From: Cheiracanthium punctorium
Taxonomy: Eukaryota; Arthropoda; Arachnida; Araneae; Cheiracanthiidae
Length of the DNA: 64,000 bases
Assembly (NCBI GenBank): GCA_038373885.1
Contig: JAWZYV010016956.1
Span: 248,001 to 312,000 of the forward strand
Reading direction: 5' to 3'
Shown here: piece after piece, positions 10,971 to 22,868 of the stretch
Numbering within the stretch: position 1 is the first letter of the stretch
Layout: every line of letters begins with the position of its first letter
Notes under the pieces: generated by a model
The model's database searches: none
What the model was told of the DNA's origin: nothing
The model's input: the letters and a program-made list of their open reading frames with translations, nothing else
Translations under genes and position numbers: made by a program

Positions 10971-12019
10971 TCTAAAAATCACATTTAACTATTTTAAAGC
11001 TTTTAGAGCCCCCCGATCCGCGGGGTTTCTGGGGTCCTCCGCTACGCCACTGCGTAAGATTTCAATGATATATATCAAATTACTCTAATTATAAAGTAGT
11101 ATATCCATTTTGGGGGGCTTTGACTTCTCCGGGTCCCCATGGGGACCGGGATACCCCCGGCAATCTCCGACCAGCCAACCTGGCCTGTCTTCGTATATTT
11201 AATCATACTGTTTTCTTTGTCTAAAATACGTAGTTAATATCTCTCAATGAATCATTTTCCAAAGACTATTGCATTATGATACAGAGGTTTCGAAACGAAG
11301 TTGTGGAAGCAAGTTTTATTTTTTTCTCTCATCATTGCAAACTCCCTTGCTCTCTTCAAAGATCAATACTACCAAGCAACCCTGGGACCTCTAACAGAAT
11401 CTGCCCCATGGCATCTCTACAACGATGTAACCTAGTTTAAGAGGACCCCATAACTCTTCTCTGTCTGCATCACTTTATGAACTTGAAATTGAGTGCATTT
11501 TCGGTATTCGGAACTCTGTCGCAAGGGCAAAAGTGATTGTCATGATATTTTTTTCTTCCACCTACCCAGCGAGCTCTGAGGAAGGTATTAAATATTTTTT
11601 AGAATTTGGGCTGAAGATCCAAAAGGGGGAGGAAAACCGGAAGAATTTTCTAAACTAAGTATTTTTTTTTTCTTTTTTTCCTTTTAAGTTTTTGTATTGA
11701 AGCTGGAGCCACACGAAACTCCAGCCGAGAGAAGTCACCTTCCAAAGCTCTGATGAAGTCCGCGCTCCGCTGCTTCACTTTTGGTGTTCGTATGGGAACC
11801 GAGCTTAATGGGCTATTGCGAGACAAAGTTTTAGCTGCCGGAATCGGTGGGATTCGAACCCACGGTGTGGAAACCGACCTTACATCCCCCCCCCCCCCCA
11901 CACACACACACATAGTATAAAATGTACTTCGAAAAAATAAAAATGCTTTTGAATGAAAATTAATTTTCTTGGATGAAAAACGCGAATGTAATCTACCATT
12001 TTTATTGAGTCTACTGTAA
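10971..12019. other. Non-coding stretch with repeat fragments
   Basis: Short pieces resemble the ends of G/C-run MITEs (about 10995-11055 and 11110-11180). A minus-strand tRNA-derived segment near 11840-11865 (complement of GGGTTCGAATCCC) marks another SINE remnant. No coding gene. Confidence 0.35.
11760..11880 (-). mobile_element. Minus-strand tRNA-like SINE fragment
   Basis: CGGTGGGATTCGAACCCACGG at about 11846-11866 is the complement of a T-arm/B-box (GGGTTCGAATCCCACC). The rest of a tRNA cloverleaf is not evident, so a SINE fragment is more likely than a tRNA gene. Confidence 0.35.
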
Positions 12020-12027
12020 CTTCCCTT

Positions 12028-12227
12028 CATGGGCACCCATAAGGAGGCAAGGTAGGGCACTTGCCACCCTAGATTTTTACGATAGTTGCCTTATGATGGA
12101 AACAATATTGCACCACAAATCAAAATCGGAACTAAAATGGCTACAAGTTTGATATTTGCCCCCCGGTCTACCTTAGAAATTTTTAAGTTCCCCCTCCTCC
12201 CCTAGAAAAATGTCCAGGGTGCCCGTG
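12028..12227. mobile_element. hAT-type MITE, 200 bp
   Basis: A perfect 8-bp duplication CTTCCCTT (12020-12027 and 12228-12235). Ends CATGGGCACCC and the inverse of CACGGGCACCC. A relative lies at 43875-43983. Confidence 0.8.
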
Positions 12228-12235
12228 CTTCCCTT

Positions 12236-12780
12236 CTGAATTTGCCTGCGTCTGGGCGAACGTTACATACTTTTTTAGCGTTGTGTTTTACAATCCAAAA
12301 AAAAAAATGCTTTTGGCGACGGAATCCTCCTGCCAAGTTCCATAACGTGCCAAGTCGTGCAAGTCCGCTTTCCTGTTCAGGTCCTGCGGACAAGTGCCCT
12401 TTCCTCCCGCGGGGCTCTCTCTCTCTTGCCCATCCGCCAACGAATGATTCTTTCTCATTAATTGTTGGAGAGGCTTGCTTTTTGCGGCAACCCCGCTTCC
12501 CGATCGATACTCGCCCCTCGCTCCAAGGGGCTAACAGGGCTATTTTTTCCTTCCCCCGTGTAGCCCTTTTGAAAACGATGATCGCATGAATCACGAAAGA
12601 GGGAGGGAGTCGGAGCGTTAATTTTTTTTCTTCTTCTTCTTGCTCTCTTCTGTATAGATTTTTTAAGCCTTTAACGCTGGTGATGCATCGGTGTGAAAGC
12701 CAAGATTTGAATACGATCTGTGTCGTGCAAATTGACGCGTTTTGTGCAAGCATTGGAATCAGGTTGATACTGGCTTTTTG
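12236..12780. other. GC-richer unique island
   Basis: Elevated G+C with open frames on both strands (12242-12589 + and 12202-12753 -), neither with recognisable protein features. CT-repeats lie at 12415-12425. Possibly a conserved regulatory block or a non-coding exon in the large first intron. Confidence 0.3.
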
Positions 12781-13186
12781 TGTGCCGCTTCCGCCTTTTT
12801 TTTTCTCTTCTTTAAAAAAAAAAGATATTAGATTTCCTGATATCGATTTTTGTGCATGTTCTGTATCTTATTCTCTGTTTTCAGTTAGGCCAGCAGAACT
12901 CAACAATACAAATCTTTACCTATGAAATTGGAGTAGTTAGTATTACGTTTAAGTAACCACAAAAATAAGCTTATTTTTCTTAGTATACTATGTGGTTTAG
13001 TGATTTTATTTATTTATTTCTAACAAAATTGAAAAGTGTTTGATTTCTGTCGGTGTTTCTGTCCGTCCGTACGCTTTAAGTGCCATAAAGATGCATGAAT
13101 TGCTATGAAATTGAAATATGTTATTCCTATGTAGTATACCCTATTGGAAATGATGTAAAAATCATGAATAATTCTGTTAATGGAGG

Positions 13187-13330
13187 CAGGCCGGATTATC
13201 CATTAAGCTATAGCTTATAGTCCCCTCATATTTCAGGGACCCCAAAATATGAAGTGAAATTGAGAAAGTTTCAACGTTGCAATGATGTGATTTTCTCAAA
13301 GTAGAAAAATCGCATTACAACTGATCGAAA
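13187..13330. mobile_element. hAT-like end fragment
   Basis: CAGGCCGGATTATCCATTAA resembles hAT termini of the CAGGCCCGGATTA type. No partner end was found. Confidence 0.25.
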
Positions 13331-13804
13331 ATAAGTTATTTTAAGAAATTATATAAGTTCGGAAATGCAGTACAAGTAATAAACACACGGCCCACATCTA
13401 CACTATGAGGATGTTCAGCTAAATGCATTTAACTAAAATTTCTATTTCACAGCATAAAATGTCCATAGACTCAAAAGGCTAGGCAGTTATGTCCAGTCTC
13501 CTGTTACATTTGGCTAGAAGCCTGTTGCGAACATAGAAAGCATTGGGGAGAAATTCATACGCGGCCTTCAAACTTTGATAATTTTTCTAAAAGGAGCCTC
13601 AAATTTTTCAGTGTAGGGCTTTTTCGGCACGTAATCGGGCAGTGACTGAAGCACTCAAAAAGAATTTTAATGCATTACGTCGTATGTTTAGTCATTATTA
13701 GAAGCTTTTTAATGAGATTGTATTTTTCTTTCCGTCATCGTGTCACTCATAGAAACAAGACGAAGGCACCTCCACTTTGTAAAAGGTTTAAGTATTGAAG
13801 TCGC

Positions 13805-13945
13805 TGTTAGATCCTATTTGGTCTAGGGGTTAAAAATACCTCCTTCTCGCCTAGGAGACTCGCGTTCGATTTTGGGCGGAGAAAGTGGAATTCCATGGTG
13901 TAATGGTCAAGCTTTTCGATAATTACGTGAAACTTTCATAAAATA
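13805..13945 (+). mobile_element. tRNA-derived SINE fragment
   Basis: A box-like TGGTCTAGGGGTT (13819) and B box-like CGTTCGATTTTGG (13863) at tRNA spacing. The body is short. Confidence 0.45.
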
Positions 13946-14087
13946 ACTGCATTCTTAGTTACAAATAAAACAATTGTTTTATTAGTTATTTAACTGTTAT
14001 ATTGTTTTAGTTAAATATAACATCAATTGCATATAATTCCTGAATAACTTGAAGAACGTGTGTAAAATTAACTTAACTATAATTTAA

Positions 14088-14313
14088 CCCTTAAATGCCC
14101 TGAGTTTCAATTTGATACCGGACTTTTTTACACAGCCTGACATAAGAAATTTTGCTTACAGTACAAGCCAAATTTCTTATGTCAGTTTCGCATATTTCTT
14201 TCAAACTGCGTGTTTTTCGAAAAATTAATTAGTATTCATAAAATGGATATGGGAAAAGTAGCTTACACTCGTGGATCGGCAGTGAACTTGTTTAAAATTC
14301 AGGCTTTTAAGGG
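14088..14313. mobile_element. piggyBac-like MITE, 226 bp
   Basis: TTAA at 14084-14087 and 14314-14317. Ends CCCTTAAATGCC and the inverse of CCCTTAAAAGCC. An internal inverted pair around AAATTTCTTATGTCA forms a second stem. Confidence 0.75.
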
Positions 14314-14317
14314 TTAA

Positions 14318-15557
14318 AACTAATGATGTTCAAATTTTTATACTTTACCTCATCGTCTAGTTCGAAATTTAATAGAACTGGATCTGGGAGCTGTTTCTAA
14401 TTTTCACCCTTTCAAGGCTGTTCCTTTTAAAAAGCAATAACCGTTACAGGACACTTTTAAAGAGTTTTAAAAAGAAAACTAATAATGTGTTAAACACTCA
14501 AAAAATGAATGCTTAATTTTCACTATATGCCTCATGCAACTTCCAGAAAAAATTCTTCAGCACAAAAATTATTTTCAAAAATGGGCCGAACCTGTATCCA
14601 TTTAGGGAGATATTGCAAGATTAGGTATGTTTAAAATTTTATCTTGAATGTTTCGCAACAGTTACAGGTTTATGTTTGTAACCGTGCAATCGTAATACAA
14701 CTTGTAAAGAGACATTCTAATTATATTCTTGGATTTCTATTGCAATTGGATTCTTTAAAAAGCTATTCCAAAGTTGTATGATTTCTTAAAAGAGCAACCT
14801 TAAATTTTTGAGGAGGTTCATTATTCACAGTGCCTTTCATTATGAAATTTTACTTTGTGGTTTACACAGCTAATTATCATTATCGTTATCATATATGCTG
14901 TAAATGTTATAGTAATTTAGGTCAAGTAGTATGTAAACGAGATTTTAAAAATATTTTTACAAAATATGAGTCGAAATTGCAAATCAGGATTAGAAGAAAC
15001 TTTCACATTTATTTTCGGAACTCATCTAACAAATTCAAAATGTTAAAACTGAAACTTGTTTCTTCCCTTTTTATGGTCCTTGCTATGCTTGTGTCTAAAA
15101 ATTAAGGTTTAATTTTATTCAAAGGCTCATCAATTTCGATCTGTTCTATTTTGTTTTTTAAATTCTCAGTATCAGATTTTCAGCCGTAATAAAATAGATG
15201 TTAGTGATCATTTTTTATATGTTATTTATTTATTAATTATTGTCCGTATCTGCAAGTTTATTAGAAATTTTATAATCTTGCTAACTGTAATTATTCTTAA
15301 AGTATTTTGAAGTTAGATTAAACATTGAAGTTTATACATTTAGTTTTTGTCAATTTATAAACTCACAAATTATATCCGATTTAAGTTTGCAAATTTACAA
15401 TAGTAAAGTTTAAAATAAATAAATAAATTATAAAGAATGTTCACTGGATGTCTTCCTAACAAGTAAGAAGCAAATGTCAATGCAATTTTCCCTCTTTCCC
15501 CCTTGAGAACTCAGTTTTTGCTCTATCTGAAAGAAAAATAGGTATATCTAAATAAAG

Positions 15558-15560
<3 letters not shown>
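14318..15560. other. AT-rich intronic stretch, no gene
   Basis: Very AT-rich. A + strand frame at 14830-15105 looks compositional. Nothing bounded recognised. Confidence 0.4.

Positions 15561-15561
<1 letters not shown>

Positions 15562-15590
<29 letters not shown>
15562..15590. repeat. (TA)n microsatellite
   Basis: A run of alternating T and A directly left of a TA-targeting element. Confidence 0.8.
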
Positions 15591-15592
<2 letters not shown>

Positions 15593-16258
15593 GGGTGATT
15601 ATAATTAAAGTTAAGGTTTCAAAACGGTATAAAAGAAGAACCACTGATTAGAATGACGCCAAATTTGAACGGAGTATTATTGAAGAAGGGGAGAAAGTGT
15701 ATGACATAGGGGGGGGGGTGTATTTCCAAGTTTTAGCAACAGATGAATCTGTACGCATCTTAATTTAAAAGGGTTCGACTACAAATGACAAATGAATAGT
15801 AAAATAACGGCTAAGGTTAAGTTACACGTTGAACTGACTATACTGTTCAGTGTGCATGACTGTACTTGTGTGATACTGTTAGTTACGTATTCCCACCCAC
15901 CACGGCAAGGTCATATCACAATCACAACGGATGGAAAAATCGGTTTTTAATTGTCCTGAGGCCAAAAACCGCATAAAAAGCATCCATCATATCGGTCCAT
16001 CATATCCATCATAACACCGTGTACCCGTCCTTTTTATAACAAGTAAAATGAGTCGTACATGACAGGTATTTTAATTTGCATACTCTGACGCTTACAGCGC
16101 CATCTGTTGCTAAATTTTTGAACCAATTTTTTTCTTATGCCATACGTTTTTCCCCGTCTTCAATAATATTCTGTTCAAATTTGACGTCATTCTGACCAGT
16201 GGTTTTTTTTTTTTTTTTTTTTAAATAGAGTTTTGTAACTTTAATTATAATTACCCTG
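15591..16258. mobile_element. mariner-like element with very long inverted repeats
   Basis: Left arm CCGGGTGATTATAATTAAAG and a right arm that mirrors it (TTTAATTATAATTACCCTG), flanked by TA. Pairing continues inward with mismatches past AATTTGAACGG / GTTCAAATTTGACG to TTTAGCAACAGATG / CATCTGTTGCTAAA, so each arm is roughly 150 bp. No transposase. Confidence 0.7.
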
Positions 16259-16262
16259 TATA

Positions 16263-17140
16263 TATAACTAGAGCTGATACTATATAAACTGTGTAGTTAA
16301 AAATTTATTGACGATTTTGTGAATTTTGATATCTTTATACCTCCTTTTGACACAGTGGTAATCGCTTGACTGAAAAGGAGTGGAACACATTAAAGCATTA
16401 CCCCCAACAATGTTATGCTAAGGAAGTAAACCTGTTTTACAGGCAAACATCACTTTTAAAATAAAGATTTTTTTAAAAAGCTTGTAATTAAAAAAAATTA
16501 CTTACTGTTATAAATTTACGAAAACTGTAGGCTTGTTTTATAAATAATGATGTAAATGAGGAAATTAAAAGTTATGGTGGTTGAAAGTACATACTAGAAT
16601 TTACGTAAAATTTACATATTTAATGGCTTGTTTTGCAAGAAAACCTGTTTTACAGGCAAATGAAAGTAAAAAGAAATAAAGTAATTAAAAAACTTTGTAA
16701 AAAAAACACACATAAGAAGTAATAGGTTAGAGGATACGCACGTTTCGTTCAAAAATTGTTTTGAACTTCATCAGTCCAAGCCCTTCGTCGTAAAGAACAC
16801 ATCAGAAATGTAAATTATGCACATTATTAAATGCACATGATACTAAGATTTTTAATTAGTTTTATTTGTATTATTAATTACTGTTGATTTATTCATCAGT
16901 TTTAGACATGTCAAACAAAAGATTGATTTCTCTTTTTTTCCCTCCTTTTTTTAAATAATTCTTTAACGTTTAAAAAAAAAAATTCTTTCTTTAATGGTAA
17001 TATTCATGACTAGTTACTTTCCATTTTTTTCTCCTAGATGCATTAGAAAATATTTTAGTAATGTAACATTTGGTAGTGTAACGGGAAAAAAAAAAAAAAA
17101 AAAAAAAGCAGTATTGTAGTTAGTCATAAATTTTTGAACA
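16263..17140. other. AT-rich stretch, no gene
   Basis: Poly(A) tract at about 17085-17107. The AACCTGTTTTACAGGCAAA segment occurs twice (16428 and 16641). No coding support. Confidence 0.35.
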
Positions 17141-17149
17141 TTGAATTAG

Positions 17150-17420
17150 CATTTCTTTGGGAGGCTCGTTAAAACTGAGCTGCACGAACAGATCCGATGC
17201 GGAAAAGAAAAAAAAAATTACCCACAAGATCGTCAGCTCTTACAAATCCTGAACCATACGTCCGAAACAGTTATCGGCAAATCCTTCACTGAAAAAGAAT
17301 TCTTTTCAAAATCTGTGAAGTGTTTCTTTCCTATGGCAACCATTTTATCGACTTGATTTGGCGGTGAAATTGGCGAGCGAATTCCGTTGCGCTACACTGG
17401 AGGATATTAAAAAAAAAAAA
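17150..17420. other. GC-richer unique island
   Basis: A balanced-composition block in AT-rich surroundings with no repeat ends. Candidate conserved non-coding element. Confidence 0.25.
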
Positions 17421-17699
17421 AAGCGTACGATCGCCCGATATTGTGTTAAAAAATGTGCAATACTAGTAGATAACTTTCCTTGAGCCAGTGCTTAATTTCC
17501 ATTGGAGCTGAGCTTCTGCACTTTTTTTTTCACTGGCTGAAATTTTTCACTAAAACTAAAATTATAATTGCCTTTATGATTGTTTCTATAGATGTTCGTT
17601 TTATTACATTTCATTCATATAAGTACTAAGTAAAAAATATTTTAATTTTAATAAAGTATTTACTTTCAAATAATACAATAAACTAGGGTTCTCGCACTG

Positions 17700-17740
17700 T
17701 TTTTTTTTTTTTTTTTTTTTTTTTTTTGGAGGGGGGGGGT
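17700..17740. repeat. Poly(T)/poly(G) tract
   Basis: T27 followed by a purine G-run. Confidence 0.8.
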
Positions 17741-18349
17741 TAAACTTTGAATAGTTACAGAAGTTTTTAAAGTAATTGTGGCAGTTAGTTTTTAGAATAG
17801 CCCTAGAGTCAGAGGAGAGTTTGAAATCATTTTTAAAGTAATTTGTGCCAGCCAGAATTAAATGGTTTTTTTTCAGACTAGGAACTGCAGGCTTTAAACT
17901 GAAATATTAGGACTGTGATGGAAGAGCTTTAATTTCATTTGCCCATTATTAATTTATGTAATGTGTTTTTGTCACAGTGTTTCGAGTGAATACCTAACGC
18001 TTTTTTACCAGAGTTACACGACCATTTTAATAATTTATTCTTACAGTAATATATCGCTACACTAACGAACTTAATTTTTGCGGATATTTCAGATTAAGGA
18101 ATAAAATGTATCACTTTAAAAAAATTAGTGCAAATTTCACTGCAGCGTATTATTCAGAATTGCGTATTTGATCTTCGCTCTCTTGAAATTTGTTATCCCG
18201 AGATTTTGCCTGTACATATTTATTTGTTTATTATCAAATAATTTTTTAATGTGGCTCGTATATCCAGATCATCAAAATAGATTAGAAAAAGCCGCGGCAG
18301 TTAATTTAGCGATTGGAGTATCGACAATAGGTACAGAAAATTTAATAAA

Positions 18350-19134
18350 CCTGCTAAGTTGATCACCCAGTGGTTCCACGTTTTCATGGTCAGCTTAGAC
18401 AGGTGGTCAACTTATCAAGGGTACAATACTTACTTTTTGATTTTCGAATTTTATCATCTGCGTACTCATACATTTCGCAGTATATGTAGTATACTTTAAA
18501 ATTATGTAAAATATGAAATCAAAATGATACAAAATAGGAATAATATTGCTTATTAGGGTTAAATATTAATTATACGTACATATCACTGTATTACGTTTTA
18601 AGTATTGTATAGTGTCGTTGTGCGTAGAGTTATGTTTACTACGTACAGTCGTAAGTTGAACAGTAACAAGTTAATTTAATTATGAAACTCAATTTATTAC
18701 TTTATTAATACATTTTGCATGGTGTACCTATGTATATAGGGTTTTGTACTTCACACATACCTACGTACTAATCAAATTACAAAGAAAAATTGTACTTACG
18801 TAAGGAATAAAGATGAATAACTCATTAAGAATCTGGACTGAAACAGTTATTAATCTTGCCTTGTTGGCAAGTTTTATAGACTTGAGACAAATAGAAAAAA
18901 TATATAAAAGTTGTCAGAAGAAAGACATAAAAAAAATACTGGAAGGGGTCAACTTACGAAGGTTTTAAGCTATGCTTTGGGACAAATTCAATCTGATTAC
19001 CTGGACAACATACAAGTTAGACAGGTGGCCAACTTATAAATGGTTCACTCAATTTTAAAGTAATCAAGCCGTTCCGTTCTTGGTCAATCAGGTCAATTTA
19101 CAAAGGTGGCCATAACGTCACAGGTTTCACTGTA
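18350..19134. mobile_element. Tigger/pogo-like remnant
   Basis: The right end reads, on the complement, CAGTGAAACCTGTGACG before a TA, as in Tigger termini. GGTGG(T/C)CAACTTA-type blocks recur at 18401, 19027 and 19070. The left end is not resolved. Confidence 0.45.
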
Positions 19135-19940
19135 CTACATTTGTAAAATCACGCTTAGGGGACTTTTGGTAGCCCGTCTACAGTAAGTGGAAGTAAAGTT
19201 AACCCAGATGTGCCAAGTCTCATGATTTTTTTTACATTTTCTCAGGCCTTTTTAAGGATTGGGGGGAAATTGCAAGTTCTGAGTAGTCTTCTTCATCAGG
19301 TTTGTAAGATCGGTTCTTGTTCCTTTCATGCTGATCAGGTTCAACAACTTAAGAGCATTTAATTTGAAATAATGTATCTAAAGTCGTTCTGAAAAACTAA
19401 ATTGCATAAATGAATGTTCATTATGTATGCTCATTGTTTATCTAGAAATATGCTGGAAAATTTAAAGCTGCACGAGATTAATAAAAGTATTTTGTGTTAC
19501 AAAATTAGGTATTTCATGTTTTAATATTGAATGAAATATAATTTTCAGATAGGAATAGTTTATATATCTGCTTTGACTGGTGTTTTGTGTTTTCCAATAT
19601 TTCTCCGGTAAATTTTTCAAATTTAATTTATTTACATAATACAACTCAAGTAATGGGATACTGCTAAGTTTATATGGACATGCATGACATATTCATATTA
19701 AGAAAAACATTAATTATGTGTGTATTTTTTATGATGTAAATATATGTGTCAGTTATCTCTGACTTTTTGATTTTGAAAACTTGGCACGTCTAGTTAATCT
19801 TTCAGATTATGCTTCCACAATTGAGGGAACAAAGTTTGAAGATGTTGTATGTAATTATAAGTAAATACTAATAATTTTAAATTGAAAATGATTATATACA
19901 TTAACAAAAATTTAAAAATCAGTTTTTTTTTTTTTTTTTA
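19135..19940. other. AT-rich stretch, no gene
   Basis: Only short compositional frames and a poly(T) tract near 19923-19939. Confidence 0.4.
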
Positions 19941-19954
19941 CAAATTGAATCACT

Positions 19955-20110
19955 AGCCTCACCATGGCACGTCGATCTAACGGTCTGGAGTTTTGGTAGG
20001 TTTTCTTACGCTTTAGAGCCCCTTAGAAAGTCCTCCTACCAAGGCACCCCCCATCCTTGGCAGATCGCCCTAGCGTAGCGTTACCGCAATCACACAACAA
20101 ACAAATTAGT
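19955..20110 (+). mobile_element. SINE body fragment
   Basis: Shares ACGGTCTGGAGTTTTGG and a terminal GTTACCGCAATCACACAACA with other copies. The tRNA-like head is missing. Confidence 0.5.
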
Positions 20111-20389
20111 CCCTATATATACAAAAATCTGTAAGAGGTAAATGTAAATTATTTAATCGGTTCTGAAAAGGTTAGTAAGTCACTATAAAGTAGTAGAGAA
20201 CGATTTTTTTTTTTTTTTTTCCAATTTATTTACTGATACGAACTATGACGAAATTTCTTTAACTTTAATTGGACATGTCAATTGCAAGTGATTGCTTATT
20301 TCAAAATTAAGCTCTTTTACCGACACGTTAACATTTTGAATGAATAGAAATTCTTATGTGCAAAGTACACACACATAATTAATTTCTGG

Positions 20390-20645
20390 AACACGCCCTC
20401 GCCTGGAAAAAGAGTTTTGGAGAACTGCAGGTTTGTGAAACCGAGAGAAAAACAAAAGATGAAAAGGAAAGTCTGGAATCTTCTCTCTTTTCAAGGTTAT
20501 GTGCGGCTGGACTTTGCCTCGACCGAACGAGGCCTCTTGTTATGTACTCTTCTCTTCACCCGACCGATTTCTTTGCACGTCTGGGATAAAAACTTCGTGA
20601 TAAAACCGGCCAGCTCACTGTCGCTTTGGCTGAATGCAAGCTAAA
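20390..20645. other. GC-richer unique island
   Basis: Higher G+C with a 75-codon + frame (20417-20644) lacking domain features. Possible conserved non-coding element. Confidence 0.25.
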
Positions 20646-20700
20646 TAGGAAAGATAACTAATTAAGAACGCATCGATTACTTAACACTTTACTATATCAG

Positions 20701-20850
20701 CAGGGGCGTCCGCACAATATTTTCCAGGAGGCAAAGATTACTTCAACATATGGGTACCATGTTAGAAAGAACGAAAAAGGGGGGGGGGAAGGCATACAAA
20801 AATTTCAGGAAGGTGAAGTGGCCCCTTGTCCTATGCTGCCGACACCCATG
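20701..20850. mobile_element. hAT-type MITE, 150 bp (CATGGGCGCC family, inverted)
   Basis: The flanks TATATCAG and TATAACAG match at 7 of 8 positions. The inside is a diverged inverse copy of 10819-10962, with GGGTACCATGTTAGAAAGA matching the complement of the shared block. Confidence 0.65.
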
Positions 20851-20984
20851 TATAACAGTCTTATTTTCACTTACACAACTGTTTAACGGATGGTTAACCT
20901 GTTTGCTTTCATCGTCGTGAAGACTCGGCGAAAGGGGCTTTCTGAAAAAAATCTGAGGCTTTTTTCTGAGGTTCAAAATAATTC

Positions 20985-21450
20985 AACAATGCTGTGCGAA
21001 AAGATTAGTTAAATCTAAGATTGTCCTGCAATGTACAAGCCTTCTTAGGGAACTGGCAACCAATAATAAGGTTTCCCTCTTTTGGGTGCCAGGACATGTT
21101 GAAATTGAAGGTAATGAAAAGGCAGATGAACTGGCAAATCAGGGATCGTCTTGTAATCCCACTGGTGCGAAACCTTTTTGTGGCATCAATATGGAGACCA
21201 TAAAGACATCCTTCTCAAATGGGAGAAACAGGAGATAAAACTTGGAGTAACTCTTCTAGACTAAAACATGCCAAAAGTATGATTGCTGGATTAACACTAT
21301 TATTTCAGGAAACACCTCCATACTATGGGACTTACTCAAGACCCTAAATGAAGGAAGGATGAAGAATCAGCGCATTACATCATTTTTGATTGTGATGCTG
21401 GCACAATGGTAGGCTATGGCACAAAATGCTATTGAGCAGAGATGCCCAGT
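20985..21450 (+). pseudogene. LINE RNase H domain fragment, decayed
   Basis: The + strand frame through 21040-21200 reads LRELATNNKVSLFWVPGH, then EIEGNEKADELANQGSS and KPFCGINMETIKTS. The WVPGH...GNExADxLA core with its C-terminal FCGI segment is the RNase H of arthropod non-LTR (jockey/I-like) retrotransposons. Frameshifts and stops follow downstream, and the frame is broken upstream. A dead 3' fragment of a LINE. Confidence 0.75.
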
Positions 21451-22700
21451 ACCACACAGACCCAATCTCAAAAAGAAAAAGAACTCTGTCTCCCCTTGTA
21501 GTCAGTTCAGGTGGAGTCTTAAGAAAGAGCGCCAAGGGGCACCTATGATTGGCTAAACGATCCCCCCGGAATTGTTACCGCGATTGATAACTAAGCCAAT
21601 GGGTTTGGCCAACAGGCCGCTAACCACCAACTATTTCCCAACAACCGGGGGAGACTAGAGCTCAAAGAACTATTCTGAGAAGCAGCATCGGTTAAAAAAG
21701 ACTCTTTCTCTGTTGCGGCTTTATAATGGTGAGAGCGAACAGGTTAAAACATGGGTTTAGTATTGCATGTAAGTATCCCCAAGAGGGGGGAATGTGCGAT
21801 AGTCCCCATTGCCTCCCCCCTTTTAGGTTGATCGACGAACGCAAGAAAAGCCTGCATGTCTTTCTTTTTCGCCACAGAATAAATTCTTGAGCACGGAAAC
21901 TTGACAAAATTTTCTGGCTAGGAAAAAAAAATTGACAAATTTTCGTTGAATGCAAGTTAGTAATTGTACATTGTGTTTTGCAGTCACGCGAGTGTTTAAT
22001 ATGCTGTTCATAATGTAGTGAATTAATGCAGCCATTGTACTGGTTTTGCTTGTTTTTCTATTGTGCAGCTTTTTACATCAGTTAATTTTAATGCTACAGG
22101 AAGTTGTTTCGAATCTGATCATCTTTCTCCTCCTCCTTTTTTGTAATTTTCAGTCTATTGAGAGTGCCTTTGTACTTTTCAGAAAATATATAGAAATTGA
22201 AAATGAAATGCTTTTTTAAGCCCTTCTCCAGTCTGGATTTACTATTTTATTGTGCTTATCGGGAGAATTAAGGTATCAATAAACAGCGATCATAAATTTT
22301 ACCATTTTTTACGTATTTTGTAAATGAATGTATAAATGATAGGCATCTACTTATGCGTTAACGTATGCGGTACCAAAATCGACGATATTTCTATGCTGGG
22401 AACGGGACAATAACTGGATGTAAACATTAGCGTATTAACACACGAGCAAAAATCCAAATTAACAGTTCAATGACGTCAAGTGAAGCAAATATATTCGTTA
22501 CTGGTTACGTATGTCAGGCAGCAGCTAGATTACAAAATAACAATGCATACGCGAAAAAGCAAAATCATTCGGATCTTTTCACAGTGCGTTTATCGCACAT
22601 TTAAAAAAAAAAAATCTTGCAGTGGGCTAAAGCATATTTTAGTCATTTCCTGTTTCTTTTATATTTTTGTAACCAAGGATACGTATTAAATAATGCAACC
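21451..22700. other. Non-coding stretch
   Basis: Small G/C-run repeat fragment at 21776-21830. Open frames around 21692-22035 (minus) are not protein-like. Confidence 0.35.
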
Positions 22701-22705
22701 GTACT

Positions 22706-22868
22706 CAGGGGTTGCGCTGGCTTTTTTTAATATTTCACCAAATTAGATTTTTTTCGGACATCATTTAGAAAAGCAATTGTCAATATTTTCGGCAAAACTT
22801 ATTTCCTTTCGCCAAACTCATTTTGTTTTCGCAATTTGCGACGTTGGCGATCGACAGCGCGTCCCCTG
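22706..22868. mobile_element. MITE with CAGGGG inverted ends, 163 bp
   Basis: Ends CAGGGGTTGCGCTG and the inverse of CAGGGGACGCGCTG. A target duplication is not evident. Confidence 0.45.

Noticed and set aside
12202..12753. Overlapping open frames on both strands (183 and 115 codons)
   Set aside because: Both strands open in a GC-richer block is a stop-codon scarcity effect; no domain, splice or start context.
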